A stretch of 64,000 nt of DNA from the NCBI GenBank assembly GCA_018136815.1, contig CM030942.1:3724574-3788573 (forward strand). Direction: 5' to 3'. Below the pieces are notes generated by a model, which did not search any database, was not told where the DNA came from, and was given only the letters and a program-made list of their open reading frames with translations. Numbering within the stretch: position 1 is the first letter of the stretch; each line of letters begins with the position of its first letter. Positions 32,398-42,938 of the stretch are shown here, one piece after another. This DNA is from Isochrysis galbana. Lineage: Eukaryota > Haptophyta > Isochrysidales > Isochrysidaceae. A program made the translations under genes and the position numbers.

Positions 32398-32821
32398 GCG
32401 CAGAGGCCGCCGTGCCCGTGGGGTGAGAGGACGGCTCACGCGGCACAGGAGAGCGTGAGCGTGCTCCACTGGCTGTCGCTGCAGCCGGACGCGCCGCCGC
32501 GTACGGGGTTTCACGTGGGTATCTCGCTGCGGCTGCCGTCGCTACAGCTGCTCGTCGCCGCGCGGGAGGAGCAGCCGTGGTCCCATCTGTCGACGGAGTG
32601 GGAGTCGGACTTGATGGAAGGGCTGGTGGCCTGTGACGACACCGAGGCGGCACCGAGCAGCTGACAAACTCTACATGGAGAACAAGGAGGCCGTCCTCGC
32701 ACGCGTCACGGACCTCGCCACCCAAGATCAGCCAAGCGACATCGTCGCCTGCCGGCAGAACGACATTGAGGAAGAGGGATGTAAGAAAAAGACGAAGAAG
32801 ATGAAAACTCAGCCCGCGTAG
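32398..32821 (+). pseudogene. Unknown gene fragment with a frameshift
   Basis: After a pyrimidine-rich stretch ending GCGCGCGCAG one frame reads SVSVLHWLSLQPDAPPRTGF, HVGISLRLPSLQLLVAAREE and WESDLMEGLVACDDTEA, then stops at 32,664. A second frame continues with ADKLYMENKEAVLARVTDLA, TQDQPSDIVACRQNDI and a lysine-rich end, stopping at 32,821. The cysteine and helix pattern recalls saposin/Canopy-like proteins only loosely. Either an unrecognised short intron or a frameshift separates the two parts. Confidence 0.35.
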
Positions 32822-33099
32822 CTGGGGGTTACCGCGTGTGTAGAGAGTGGGGGGGCGTGATTAGCTTTGTACTCATCATCTTCGTAATAATAATGTTATT
32901 GTGGCTACCCAAAAAGAAAACAGGCACATGTTGATAGGAAAAAAAAACCTGGCCCTCTTTTGACGGAACGCGACTTATAACGTGTTCTATTCCTTGTCTT
33001 TGTGTTATCGTTCTGAGTGCAAGGCTAGGTGCTAGATAGTGTATCGTTGTGTATTACGTCGAAAAGAGGGCGGAAGTCGTTGACGTCTATCCTCTTCTT
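32822..33099. other. Short AT-richer non-coding stretch
   Basis: Contains ATAATAATAATGTTATTG and an A run (32,938-32,947); it may be the 3' end of the preceding fragment. Confidence 0.4.
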
Positions 33100-33235
33100 T
33101 GGTTGTCGGCCCATGTCAGCCTGGCGGGGCTTCGGCGGCTTGGGTCGGCCCCTGTGGGGTGTCGAGATGGCGGGGGGCTGGAAGGTAGGAGCGGTCGGCG
33201 CGCGCTCCATCGCTAAAACCATGACTATAGTTTTT
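33100..33235 (-). mobile_element. LINE-like element 5' end, copy 4
   Basis: Minus strand: AAAAACTATAGTCATGGTTT (a degenerate palindrome) then an ATG at 33,210 and MERAPTAPTFQPPAISTPHR, matching copy 8 for about 30 codons before divergence near 33,115. Confidence 0.8.
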
Positions 33236-33960
33236 CTGTGTGCATGCACCTAGAGTTGCATCATGGTACATGGTATTCGTAAGGTATAGTCGACAAGGAC
33301 AAGGCACGAGGGACAAGGACAAGGGCTAAAACTCACTACTCGTACTCGCTACTCGCCACAGGTACGGCGTACATGCTAACCCGAACACGCCGCGGTTATC
33401 TACTCGTCGCTACTCTCGCCGTTGCGAAATCGAAAGGCACGCTTGCCGGAGCGAAAGCACGCCGTCGATTGGAGGTCATAAGAGGTGCTCATCCCCAACG
33501 CACTTGCCTGCCCAACTACTCTTTGCCCGACGTGCGTCGATGGAGATGCTGGAGCCGTGCCGCATGCGCTGCGAAGGACGGGCTCTCACGGCGAAGGCCA
33601 GCTCGCACCGCTTCCACGGCTCCATCTCCTACTCCGCAGCCTCCGCGAGCGTCGGTGGCATAGACTCCCGCACCGCCGCTATCGCTTTGCAAGCAAAGCG
33701 ACGGTGGTAGAGGCGGCAATGCGTCGGCGGCCAGCGCGGCGTCGGCGGCAGCCGGTACGGCGACCGCGGTCTCCGCGGCGACGACGGCGGATGCCGCGGC
33801 GGCGGGAGGCCGGCGTGCTAACGCCGTAGAAGCGAAGGCGGGGTCGAAGAGGGGGGGGGGGAGAGGAGGGCGATCTTCCGCGCCGCGCGCCGCGCGGCTC
33901 CTCCGCCGCGCGCGGCCGAACCTTTCTAACGTTCCGAGAATAGGCTTTTATGAAGCTCGA
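33236..33960. other. Non-coding or first-exon region upstream of the DNAJC22-like gene
   Basis: Several overlapping arginine-rich frames but none with conserved sense. 33,280-33,350 repeats GACAAGGACAAGG. The first exon of the downstream gene may be hidden here, but I cannot identify it. Confidence 0.4.
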
Positions 33961-33984
33961 AATAGAAGACTTCATAATAACATC

Positions 33985-34188
33985 CTCTCTCTCTCTTCCT
34001 CCTCTTCTTCTTCTTCTTCTTCTTCTTCTTCTTCTTCTTCTTCTCTTCTTCTTCTTCTTCTTCTTCTTCTTCTTCTTCTTCTTCTTCTTCTTCTTCTTCT
34101 TCTTCTTCTTCTTCTCTCTCTCTCTCTCTCTCTCTCCCCCCCCCCCCCCCCGCCTCTCTCTCTCTCTCTCTTCATCTCTCTCTCTCTC

Positions 34189-34252
<64 letters not shown>

Positions 34253-34260
34253 TCTCCTTT
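33985..34260. repeat. CTT and CT microsatellites
   Basis: About 35 CTT repeats (34,002-34,115), then CT repeats with a poly-C run (34,138-34,151). The tract keeps an open frame into the following gene only because CTT/CT repeats lack stops. It probably belongs to an intron or 5' region. Confidence 0.97.
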
Positions 34261-34559
34261 CTCTCCCCCCCTCGGTCTTCCTCTCTCCCGCCATCACCCC
34301 CTTCTTGTCCTCCTCTCCCTTCCGCTCCCGCCTCGCCCCCCCCCCTCCCCCCCCCCCTCTCCCCTCCCTTCCTCCGATGCCCCAGCGCTCTCTCTCCCCT
34401 CCCCTCCCCTTCCCCCCCTCTCCTTTGCCCCTCTCCTACTCAGCGCCATCCTAATCTTTAACGTAGGAGCCGGCCCACTCTTCTTCTGCTCTCTCCTGCT
34501 CTCCCTCGGCTTCCACGCTCTCTCCTACTCTCTCTCTCTCCTCTTCTCACGGAGCCATC

Positions 34560-36046
34560 AGGCGCCCACACCCACGCACTCTCTCACAAGACCTCACACC
34601 GTCGAAGAGTACCGAGACTGGATGCTCCGCTGCACTCACGAGAGGCTGCCGGAGCGCTCGGCGCCCATTGAGGTCTACCAGCAGCTCTACGAGCGGCACG
34701 AGGCGGCCAGGGCACTCAAGCTTTCCAAAGGGGCAGGGACGAGCATCGGGACGCAGGCTGTGGGGGGCGAGCACCGCATCGAGTCTGTCCGCTCGCTCGG
34801 CGTAGCACGGCTGCTCTGGGCGCTCGCGCCGCCTTTAGGGCTGCATCACCTGTACCTGTGGCGCGATAGCTGCTTCGTGCTCCACGCGCTCACAGGAGGT
34901 GGCTTTCTGCTCGGCTGGCTGGCCGATGGAGCTGCGTTGTCATCGTACGTCGACGAGGCAAACGCGTCGCTCGCTGCGACGGCGCGCCGTTCGCCCATGA
35001 GCGGCGGAAGCGGCGGCTTCATCGATGGGGCTGGCCGGCTCTGCGCGCCTCCTCCGTCGCTCGGCGCGACGCGCTGGCTTGCAATGGTGGGTGCGGGCGC
35101 GTACTTGAGTTGCGTGATAGGTGCCGCGCTCCCGTCTGACTGGCTCCCGCTCGGTCGCGCCCACCCGCTGTTTGACCCTCGATGGGTGGTCCACGCTGGG
35201 CTCGGGGCGCTAGGCGCGTGGCTTGTCGGTTCGACGCCGCCACGCGCGTGCAGTGCGCGCGCGGCGTTCGCGGCGGCGGCAGGCGGCTCCATTTGCGCGA
35301 CGATGCATGCACGGGCGATCCTCGCTTTCACCGGCCCCTTCATCTTCGCCTTTTCACCACGGCTCTACCACCTAATCGCAGCGCTCTTGTTGCCGCTTGC
35401 GATCCGCTTCGCCGTGCTGCCCGCCGCCGCCGCCGCCGCCGCCTGCGCGCGCACAGGCCGGCGCGCACAGAGCGTGCTGCCGTGGAGACAACGGCCGGCC
35501 GGCACCAATGCGCGCCGGGCCCTCCTCCTTGGCGCATGCGTGCTTGGCGGATGGGCCGCCACCGCCCACGCCGCACGGATGGGCCGGCTACCGCTGCTCA
35601 CGGGCGTCGGGGGCGCCTTGCGCGACGTCATGGGTGGTGACCCGCGCGCAGCGTGGCTAGCGTTAAGGCGCGCGGCCGCATATTCAGCTGGCATGCGATT
35701 CCCGAGCGCGCCGGGCGGAGACGAGCCCGACAGTTCCGACGCCGAGCGCGCGGCGCGCGAGGAGCTCGGCCTGCCACTCGAGGGCGAGCTTGCGCTGTCG
35801 AATCTCAAGGCGGCTCACCGGGCCACGGCGCTCTCAACGCACCCGGACAAGCTGCCTGCGTCAGCGAGTGACGACGACCGGGCTGAGGCGGCCGCGCAGT
35901 TCGCGCGCGCGCAGGAGGCCTTCGAGCTGCTCGTCTCACGTGTCAATGCGCGCTCGATGGTAGGGGCTGCCAAGGAGAACGCAGCGGGTGGTGGGCGCAG
36001 CCCCCACAAGCCGCGAGAGAGCCCCGGAGCGCGCGAGGAGCTCTGA
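34560..36046 (+). CDS. DNAJC22-like membrane protein with C-terminal J domain
   Basis: The coding character starts near 34,560, after a pyrimidine tract and ACGGAGCCATCAG, which may be a 3' splice site; the first exon is not identified. The protein reads PHTVEEYRDWMLRCTHERLP, then a TM2-like segment (APPLGLHHLYLWRDSCFVLH followed by GGGFLLGWLADG), several hydrophobic helices (about 35,070-35,620), and a C-terminal J domain with LKAAHRATALSTHPDKLPAS (HPD motif) and FARAQEAFELL. Helices first and J domain last is the layout of DNAJC22 (wurst), which recruits Hsp70 to membranes, in animals to help clathrin-mediated endocytosis. That role is inferred from layout only. The stop is at 36,044-36,046. 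Confidence 0.8.
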
Positions 36047-36279
36047 GGATCTAAGAGTTCGCGCCCTCGTGTTCGAGGCCGACACACACTGCAAGCTCGG
36101 GTCGTGCGCCTGCAATTCGTGGCACTTTCGCACGGACATGACGGCGGTCGTACCGTATGTCCTACTTGCATGCGACGTAGGAGGCCCCCCTTTTCCGCCG
36201 TTGCTTTAGCACGTAGGTGACGCAAGCAATCGCACTATTTAAAGTTTGGATGCGGCGTAGGAAACCGATGATGTTAATG
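36047..36279. other. 3' flank of the DNAJC22-like gene
   Basis: No further coding sense; the sequence becomes AT-richer before the interspersed repeat at 36,280. Confidence 0.4.
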
Positions 36280-36600
36280 TTTATGGTAGGACGGTCAAAT
36301 AGGGTTTTTTAAACTATTAGTAGGAGCTGGGTTGCATTTTTTGACCGTGGCGCGTCGGCGCGATGCCCCATAAATAAATTACCTCCAACTCCAAGGACCA
36401 GGGGGGCCCGCCTGCCACTACGAAAATCTTCGCCTAGAAATGGTGCGATTCGCCCCCTCTCTCCCCCCTCCGTCCTCCGCCACGCGCGCTCACGCTCACG
36501 CTCTACGCTCTACCCGTAAAGAATTTGCAGTCGCGCCCGCGGGGGCGATCGTTGCCTTGATATCTAACTAAGCTACATTGGGCATGTGACATTTGATTTC
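36280..36600 (+). repeat. Interspersed ~300-bp repeat (family R2), copy 1
   Basis: Starts GGACGGTCAAATAGGGTTTT and contains GCATTTTTTGACCGTGGCGC, ACGAAAATCTTCGCC and CGCTCTACCCGTAAAGAA. A reverse-complement copy lies at 59,105-59,365 and a 40-bp piece at 56,061-56,100. The GGTCAAA/TTTGACC words form a short inverted repeat. It has no coding capacity, so a SINE- or MITE-like nature is possible. Confidence 0.85.
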
Positions 36601-38289
36601 CGCCCACAAGCCACAAGGGTCAAGCGACCATCCTGCAGCATAGCATCCGGCGACCATTCACAATTTGATACAGAGGCGGCAGGCGGCGTGTGATTCTAGG
36701 AAATCGTTATTTCCAAGGAGAAGCATGGGCGCCTTCGTTCGACGACGAGAAAGCAGTGCCGAAATTCGACACCGGCAAGGGAGAAAACCAACGTCCCTAG
36801 CCCTAGAGTGGTAGAAGTAGGGAGAAAATTATACTAGATAACCTCTTCCTCTTCATGCACCCCGGGGGTAAAGCGTAAAGCGCCGAAGTCTCTGGCCGTC
36901 CTATATCCTATAATACATAATACACGCTAGCACGGAGGTATATTACAACCGATTTCTACAGACTACACCATGACGGCACCGCATTCTCAGAGGAATCGGT
37001 GCTCATGATGATTTCTTGTTTCTTATCGGTTATCGGTGACATCAGCTTGTCCCATTGGCCATTGGCCATTGGGTTTCTTACGTATCGGCGGATTCTTGGG
37101 GCTTGGGGTCCCCCGACAAGCCCCCCTCTCTGCCACCCCTCCGGTATGTAAAAAATAAGTGTTGAGCCACGAGCCACGCGCGGCGCGCCGAAGCTCTGTT
37201 GGCGCTCCCCTGTTGCGCGTACATAGGAGCTATTTCTTGCTCCTTCAGTTTCTTGTTCATGAGCGGTGCCCTTTCCCTTTCGCTCTATGTAGGTCACAGT
37301 GTGAGGTTCTGGTGCCGAAAGGTGACAATAAGGGCTCGCTCCAGCGGCTATCTCCCCGGGTGCCGGGGACTTAGCCGCTGCAGCGGCCGCGGAGGCCCGC
37401 CGCGCGCCGCTCCCCTCCCCCCCCCTTCCCCCACTCCTCTCTGGCAGCCCAGCTTGCCACAGGGGTGTACTCGCGCGGCCAACACCAGTGGTAAGCCCCC
37501 CCACGCTGCCTGCCGCGATGTGCCCCTTCACGCTCGCCGCGCTCACCTCCAGGTCGTTCTCGCACTCCCCCCCTTCGCAGCGCGCAGACGAGCGCCAGAA
37601 GCCAGGTGCGAGCAGCGCGCGCGCAGCGCGAGCCCCCCGCCCGGCCTTGGCCTGGGTGTGCCATACCCAGCACCTGACCCCGCCCCAGCCCACACCCGCC
37701 TCGCAGCAAGCTTCCCTGGCTGAAAAGTCAGAGTTGGCGTCTCTCTCGGCAGGCGCGGCCGGTCAGCAGATCGGCTACAGGGCTCGAAGGGGTCGAATTG
37801 GGGGGGCAGTGCGCGTGTGTATTCGTAAGATATGTGTATGGACTGTCTGTGCGCCGCATGGCGACGCGCAGGCAGTCCATATGTGCGCGTCTAGAGCCTG
37901 ATTTCTAGTGTGTGTGGCATGTTTGAAAGGGCGCTGGGGGCACCATTCGTAACATAATTTAATGATATGTTTATGATAAATAAATCGATCTATCGTAGAG
38001 TTGTCAAATCACTTGTCGGTGAACGACAGAGAACTTATGTTTCCCGGTCGCTACATTTCAGTTGTTTCGCCGGGCCCTCACCCTCTCTAATCCTCCCCCG
38101 AGAGAATTCTCCTCTCCCGCCTCGCCTCTCGCGGCTGTCTCCCCGGGTGCCGGGGACTTGTCCGCTTGAGCCCAGTTTTTTCTTATTGTCCCCCAGCGGG
38201 ACTTTTTCTCACACTGTGTTCTTAGCACACGGACGGTCAATTTCCTTGTACACTGTCCTTATTAATGGGGTGGTTGGCTGTGGGGCCCT
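36601..38289. other. Intergenic stretch with a third repeat family (R3)
   Basis: No gene supported. CTCCCCGGGTGCCGGGGACT occurs at 37,352 and 38,140, and a diverged copy at 54,561. In the last two it is preceded by a TCTCTTGC/CCTCTCG...GCGGCTGTC context. CATTGGCCATTGGCCATTGG repeats at about 37,050-37,072. Long frames at 37.0-37.9 kb have no coding character. Confidence 0.6.
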
Positions 38290-38292
38290 TCG

Positions 38293-38347
<55 letters not shown>
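38290..38347. repeat. Poly-C run
   Basis: About 57 consecutive C, one of the longest homopolymers here; its true length is likely uncertain in the assembly. Confidence 0.98.
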
Positions 38348-38700
38348 ACCGCTTCATAGACGCCGATCCGTTTTCAGAAACGATCGACGAAGGATTGGAT
38401 GGAGTCTGTTTCCCACTCGCCCGTAGTCACGAGCCGCGCGATCTCCCCTCGAGGTCCGAGATGGAGATCCTGTGCGCCAGACTCGCGAGATGTGGGGCGG
38501 CGCGGCGAGCGTCGACAGATCTGATGAGGTGCAGATTGAGAGTGAGGGAGCTCGATGCTGGAGATCCGTTCAGGTTGGGGCAATCCCACCCGCATCTCGC
38601 GGTGGGGATCGCATCTCCCGTCATCTCTGAGGGGCGTTTCATTGGGAGAGAGTGGAGCCGATGGTTTCTTCCGCGGGGGAGATGAGGAGCAGATTGTCGC
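38348..38700. other. Unassigned unique sequence
   Basis: Open in several frames with no recognisable protein. Repeated GAGATG/GATCTC words are seen. No gene called. Confidence 0.4.
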
Positions 38701-39158
38701 TGTGAATCTCGGAGAAGAAGTGAGAGAGAGAGGAGAGAGAGAGAGGAAAGTCCGGGGAAAGGAGAAGAAGGACAAGAGAGAGAGAGAAGAGAGAGAAGAA
38801 AGTGAACGAGGAGTAGAAGTATAAGAGAGAGAGAGAGAGAGAGAAAAGAGGAGAAGCAAGAGAGAGAGAAGAAAGAGTAAGAGAGTCAGTGAGAGAGAAA
38901 TGGAGTAGAAGTGAGAGAGAAAAGGAGAGGGGGAAAAAACGTGCGGGAGGAGGAGAGAAGAAAGGAGCGCGCGAGGACCTCGGACGCGGGAGGACGACGG
39001 CTGCAGGGAGAGAGATCTAAAGTAGCCGTGAGACGATTAGAGAGAGAGGAGAGAGGAGAGATCATCTCTAGATGATGGGGCGAGGAAGAGGGAGAGGGAG
39101 AGGGGGGGGAGGAGAGAAGAGAGAGAGAGAGGGGGGGTGGGGGGGGGGGGGGGGGGGG

Positions 39159-39218
<60 letters not shown>

Positions 39219-39300
39219 AGAGGAGAGAGAGAAGAGAGAGAGATTGAAGAGGGTACGAGCAGGGTGGAGATAGAAGAGTCTTCTCGTCTCGAGAAAGAAG
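38701..39300. repeat. GA-rich microsatellites
   Basis: Interrupted GA/GAA repeats on the plus strand, with a poly-G run at 39,136-39,160 and a pure GA block at 39,161-39,213. Confidence 0.95.
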
Positions 39301-39724
39301 AAGAGGGAAGAGGACGGACCCCGGGCGCAAGAAGAGCCACGCTGATGCATCTCGACCTCAACAGGGGTCGGAGCGGCAGCCACTCTCCCATTCGGGGCTG
39401 GGAGAAGGCAGGATGGATCCACTCCGTCGCCGCCCTCGAAACCGACGTCATATCAAGGGAGGACTCCTCGGTCTCGCCGCAGAGGCCGAGAGACACCTTC
39501 CTCCGTGCCTGCGCTATGACTCAGCTGGGCACTCATGGCTTCTTCGAGGAGGAGAAGAGGGAAGGATCCATCGCCGCTCCACTTCTGAAGCCGCAAAACA
39601 CTCAGTCAGCTCTCGTCGTCCAAGAGCACGAGGTCTGTCTTGGTCAGTTCCGTCGTGGCATTGACCTGGAGGACAACACGAGCTCCGCACCTGCTTTGCG
39701 TTTGGAATCACGCCCAGCCTCGAA
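39301..39724. other. Unassigned unique sequence left of the assembly gap
   Basis: The plus frame reads RDTFLRACAMTQLGTHGFFE and SALVVQEHEVCLGQFRRGID, which might be an exon of the fucosyltransferase-like gene to the right. The sequence ends in N before any splice site can be judged. Confidence 0.3.
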
Positions 39725-39824
39725 NNNNNNNNNNNNNNNNNNNNNNNNNNNNNNNNNNNNNNNNNNNNNNNNNNNNNNNNNNNNNNNNNNNNNNNNNNNN
39801 NNNNNNNNNNNNNNNNNNNNNNNN
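39725..39824. other. Assembly gap (100 N)
   Basis: Exactly 100 N, the usual placeholder for a gap of unknown length, with GA microsatellite immediately to its right. Confidence 1.
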
Positions 39825-39875
<51 letters not shown>

Positions 39876-39885
39876 GGAGGGAGAG

Positions 39886-39931
<46 letters not shown>

Positions 39932-40116
39932 AGGAGAGGAGAGGAGAGAGAGAGAGAAGAGAAGAGAGAGAGAGAGAGAGAGAGAAGGGAGAGGAGAGAG
40001 AGAGGGAGGAGAGGAGAGGAGAGGGGGAGAGAGAGAGAGAGAGAGAGAGAGGAGAGGAGGAGAGAGGAGAGAGAGAGAGGAGAGAGAGAGAGGAGAGAGG
40101 AGAGAGAGAGAGAGAG

Positions 40117-40171
<55 letters not shown>

Positions 40172-40298
40172 TGATGATGGGCGATGTACGCGGAGGGCAT
40201 GCGGGAGAGGAAGGGGGCGGGGCGTTTATGAGTAGAGAGAGAGGGAGAGAGAGAAAAGTCTGTGGGAGAACTCAGGGGGATGGGATGGAGAGGGGGAG

Positions 40299-40333
<35 letters not shown>

Positions 40334-40340
40334 AGAGGGA
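39825..40340. repeat. GA microsatellite right of the gap
   Basis: Interrupted GA repeats to about 40,168, then 40,169-40,290 partly unique, then GA again to 40,345. Confidence 0.97.
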
Positions 40341-40582
40341 CAGCGAGAGAAGAGAAGGGAGTGTATAAAATTAGATATAGAAGGAAGAGGAGGGAATCAG
40401 GAGGGAAGGAGGAAGGGCCCCCCGCGAGGGAGGGAGAAGAGAGAGACAGAGAGAGAGAGAAGGAGAAGGAGGTCCCCCCCCCCCTTCTCCTCTCCTTCCC
40501 TCGCCCGTGCGTGCGTTGCGACGTACATCCCCCGCCCCCTCCGCCCCCCTCCCCCACCCCCCTTTCCCCCACCCCGGCCCGA

Positions 40583-41545
40583 ATGACCTTTTCTCGTGTT
40601 CGGGCCGTACAACTCACCTATGTCAACCGCGCTGGACTCTCCGACCGCAAATCTCTCCTGCAGTGGCTCCTCGCCCTCGCAGGGCTCCTCGATGCCCACC
40701 CTTACCTTCTCCACGGTCTTCGAGGAAGCGGCAACTTTCTCTCGTACGCTCACTCGGAGCGTATCTCGTCGACGTGGAAGGCATACTTCGACACACGCGC
40801 AAATGGGGGGTATCCCTTCAAGCCGGCCGCCAACAGGGACTGCCTCGCGCTGTATGAGCCTCACGAGTTGTGCAGTCTCGCTACGAGATACATACAGAGC
40901 AGAAGAGAGGGCAGATCGGGAGGGGAACACAAAGCCCGGGAGGCAGGCGGTGCAGACTGGAAGTGCCTAAACATTAGCTTCAACCCGTGGCTGCTAAAGC
41001 GGAGCAATTGCACGCACTTGGCGGTCGACGGGATGGGGTTGCAGATCAACATCGCCGCGACGTACAGTGCAGTGTTCAACCGGCTCGCGCCTAGCATCCC
41101 ACCATCGCGACGGATACTCCAAATGGCTAATGGTGCGCTTGCGCGGCACAACGCCTCCATGTACGGCGTTGTCCACGTGCGTCGCGCGGATAGGGATCGC
41201 GAGGAGTGCACGAACCCGACAACTATAGCCAACGAGATGCGGAAGCGGGCCAGCTCTGTGGACGGCTGGATAGTGTTCTCTTATAGCTCGCTTAAGCGTG
41301 TGTTGAACGGCAGCACAGCCCCCATCACCCACCAGGGTGATGGCGGCTACATGGCTTCTTTACGGCGGCAGGTTGAACACGTTGGTAAACCCTTGATCTA
41401 TGAGGACGACTTCATGCCCGCCTCAGACGGGTCGCAAGACAACTACCTTGCGTACGGGGTGGCCACGTGGCTAATGAAACTCGCAGACTTACGTGGCGTG
41501 TGCATTGACACCCGGTTTTGTGGCGCAGGATGCTCCAGTGTATGA
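40583..41545 (+). CDS. Fucosyltransferase-like glycosyltransferase (5' end uncertain)
   Basis: From the ATG at 40,583 the ORF gives 320 residues. Diagnostic stretch: MYGVVHVRRADRDREECTNP, the H-x-R-R-x-D type motif that binds GDP-fucose in protein O-fucosyltransferases and alpha-1,6-fucosyltransferases. It is followed by WIVFSYSSLKRVLNG, PLIYEDDFMPASDGSQDNYL and a WLMKLADLRGVCIDTRFCGA end with paired cysteines, the usual C-terminal donor-site region. The N-terminal acceptor half is short. CTCTCCTGCAG at about 40,665 and CGCCCTCGCAG at about 40,681 look like 3' splice sites, so the first ~30 residues may be intron and upstream exons may lie toward or inside the gap. Function (Golgi/ER glycosylation) is inferred from the motif. 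Confidence 0.7.
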   Translation: MTFSRVRAVQLTYVNRAGLSDRKSLLQWLLALAGLLDAHPYLLHGLRGSGNFLSYAHSERISSTWKAYFDTRANGGYPFKPAANRDCLALYEPHELCSLATRYIQSRREGRSGGEHKAREAGGADWKCLNISFNPWLLKRSNCTHLAVDGMGLQINIAATYSAVFNRLAPSIPPSRRILQMANGALARHNASMYGVVHVRRADRDREECTNPTTIANEMRKRASSVDGWIVFSYSSLKRVLNGSTAPITHQGDGGYMASLRRQVEHVGKPLIYEDDFMPASDGSQDNYLAYGVATWLMKLADLRGVCIDTRFCGAGCSSV

Positions 41546-41935
41546 TGTGACTCTGCACTCCCCTCCGGGGAGCGCGAGCAGCCATCGCTCACAGTTGCGG
41601 AGCAGCTCACGGGTGTTATGCTTGACGGATGGGAGGCTCGCTCTGATTGAATCATGTGGAGCTCGCATGCCAGATGTGCATGCGCCTCGAGGTCACTCCT
41701 ACACGTTGACACTTTTTGGGCATGCTTAGCATCGAGCGCAAAATAAGGGTCGGACATACATGGCGCAAGGCGTGATCTCAGCACTTGTAAAAAGAACATT
41801 CTTGAAAAAGTTGGCTAGGCTAGTGTAGACACTCCTTCCTCCGGGACCCCGCTGCCATCGCCCTCGCCTCCACCACTCCATCCTTCCCGCTCCCCACCTC
41901 ATTCCTCATTCCTTGTTCTTCGGTTTTTCCTCCGA
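41546..41935. other. 3' flank of the glycosyltransferase gene
   Basis: No coding sense seen; a weakly AT-richer patch at about 41,740-41,830. Confidence 0.4.
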
Positions 41936-41939
41936 GGGC

Positions 41940-42180
41940 AACTATCAGTTGGAGGGCAATTATCAGTAAACTGATAGAGTCATGGAGCGCGCGCCGCCTC
42001 GCTCTCCCTCGCTGCCGCGGCCCTCGCCGCGATGGACGAAGCAATGCAGGACACGCCCCTGCCGCCAAAGCGGCCGCGCCAGGATGACCCCCCAGCCAGT
42101 CAGCCAGGGGTGCACAGGAGCCAACGGGCCTCGCCCGCGCATCACCGAGAATAGCGAGCCCACAGTCAGCATGCTGGCGC
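41940..42180 (+). mobile_element. LINE-like element 5' end, copy 5 (diverged)
   Basis: AACTATCAGTTGG...AATTATCAGTAAACTGATAG precedes GTCATGGAGCGCGCGCCGCC (ATG at 41,982). The GTCATGGAGCGCGC context is shared with copy 6. A second ATG gives MDEAMQDTPLPPKRPRQDDP before a stop. Confidence 0.6.
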
Positions 42181-42742
42181 AATGGCGCAATGGCCACAGC
42201 TAGCATGCAGCACACCCACATCACATCCCACAGCCACACCAGCCACACCGCACCAGAGGGACGCTCCACTAGGGAAGGAAGGCCTCCGGGCCGCGGGCCG
42301 GGACCCTACACAGCCGCGGTACCGCCCTCGTGCTCCGGCACGAGGGGCTGTATGGCGGTCGTACGCGAAAAATAAAACTACTTCTTGACTATGAGAGGGG
42401 TGTGGAGGGGAGCCTGGGACCCCCCAGCCTCCGCACCCTCCTCAGCTAGTATGATCTAGTATCTAGTATGTGCTGACCGGGCTACTCTCACCCATCGCTC
42501 TCCCTACATCCCTACATAGGAGAATTGCAACGGTGAATGAGTTCGTAGGTGACCCAACGTGCCGTTTCTGGGGGCTGGCTCCAGAAACGGTCCTACCTTC
42601 AAGAATTGTTTTCGCCGTCCTCCAGGAGGACCACGGCAGTACTGGGGGTTTAAATGAACATGAGTAAATACTGCTGTGAAGATTCACAGCTGCTTTAGCA
42701 CAATGTCCGTTCGGACTGTTGTTGTCCACGCGTCGCGTGGCG
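42181..42742. other. Intergenic stretch
   Basis: No gene supported. Short words (CATCACATCCCACAGCCACA; GATCTAGTATCTAGTATG) are locally repeated. Confidence 0.4.
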
Positions 42743-42862
42743 ATGGCCAAGCTGCGCCCGTGGAAGTCTGCCGCAAAGGCCAAGTGTGTGCGCTAGAGAG
42801 AGAGGGAGGGAGAAGGGAAGGGAGCGGGGGCGGGGGAGGGGGGCAAGAGGGGGGGGGGGGGG

Positions 42863-42938
<76 letters not shown>

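Noticed and set aside
37371-37709. Possible genes on either strand at 37.0-37.9 kb
   Set aside because: Frames are open on both strands but have no coding character, and part of the sequence is the dispersed R3 repeat.
39072-40617. Long ORFs crossing the run of N
   Set aside because: They exist only because N was translated as X between GA repeats; the gap length is unknown.
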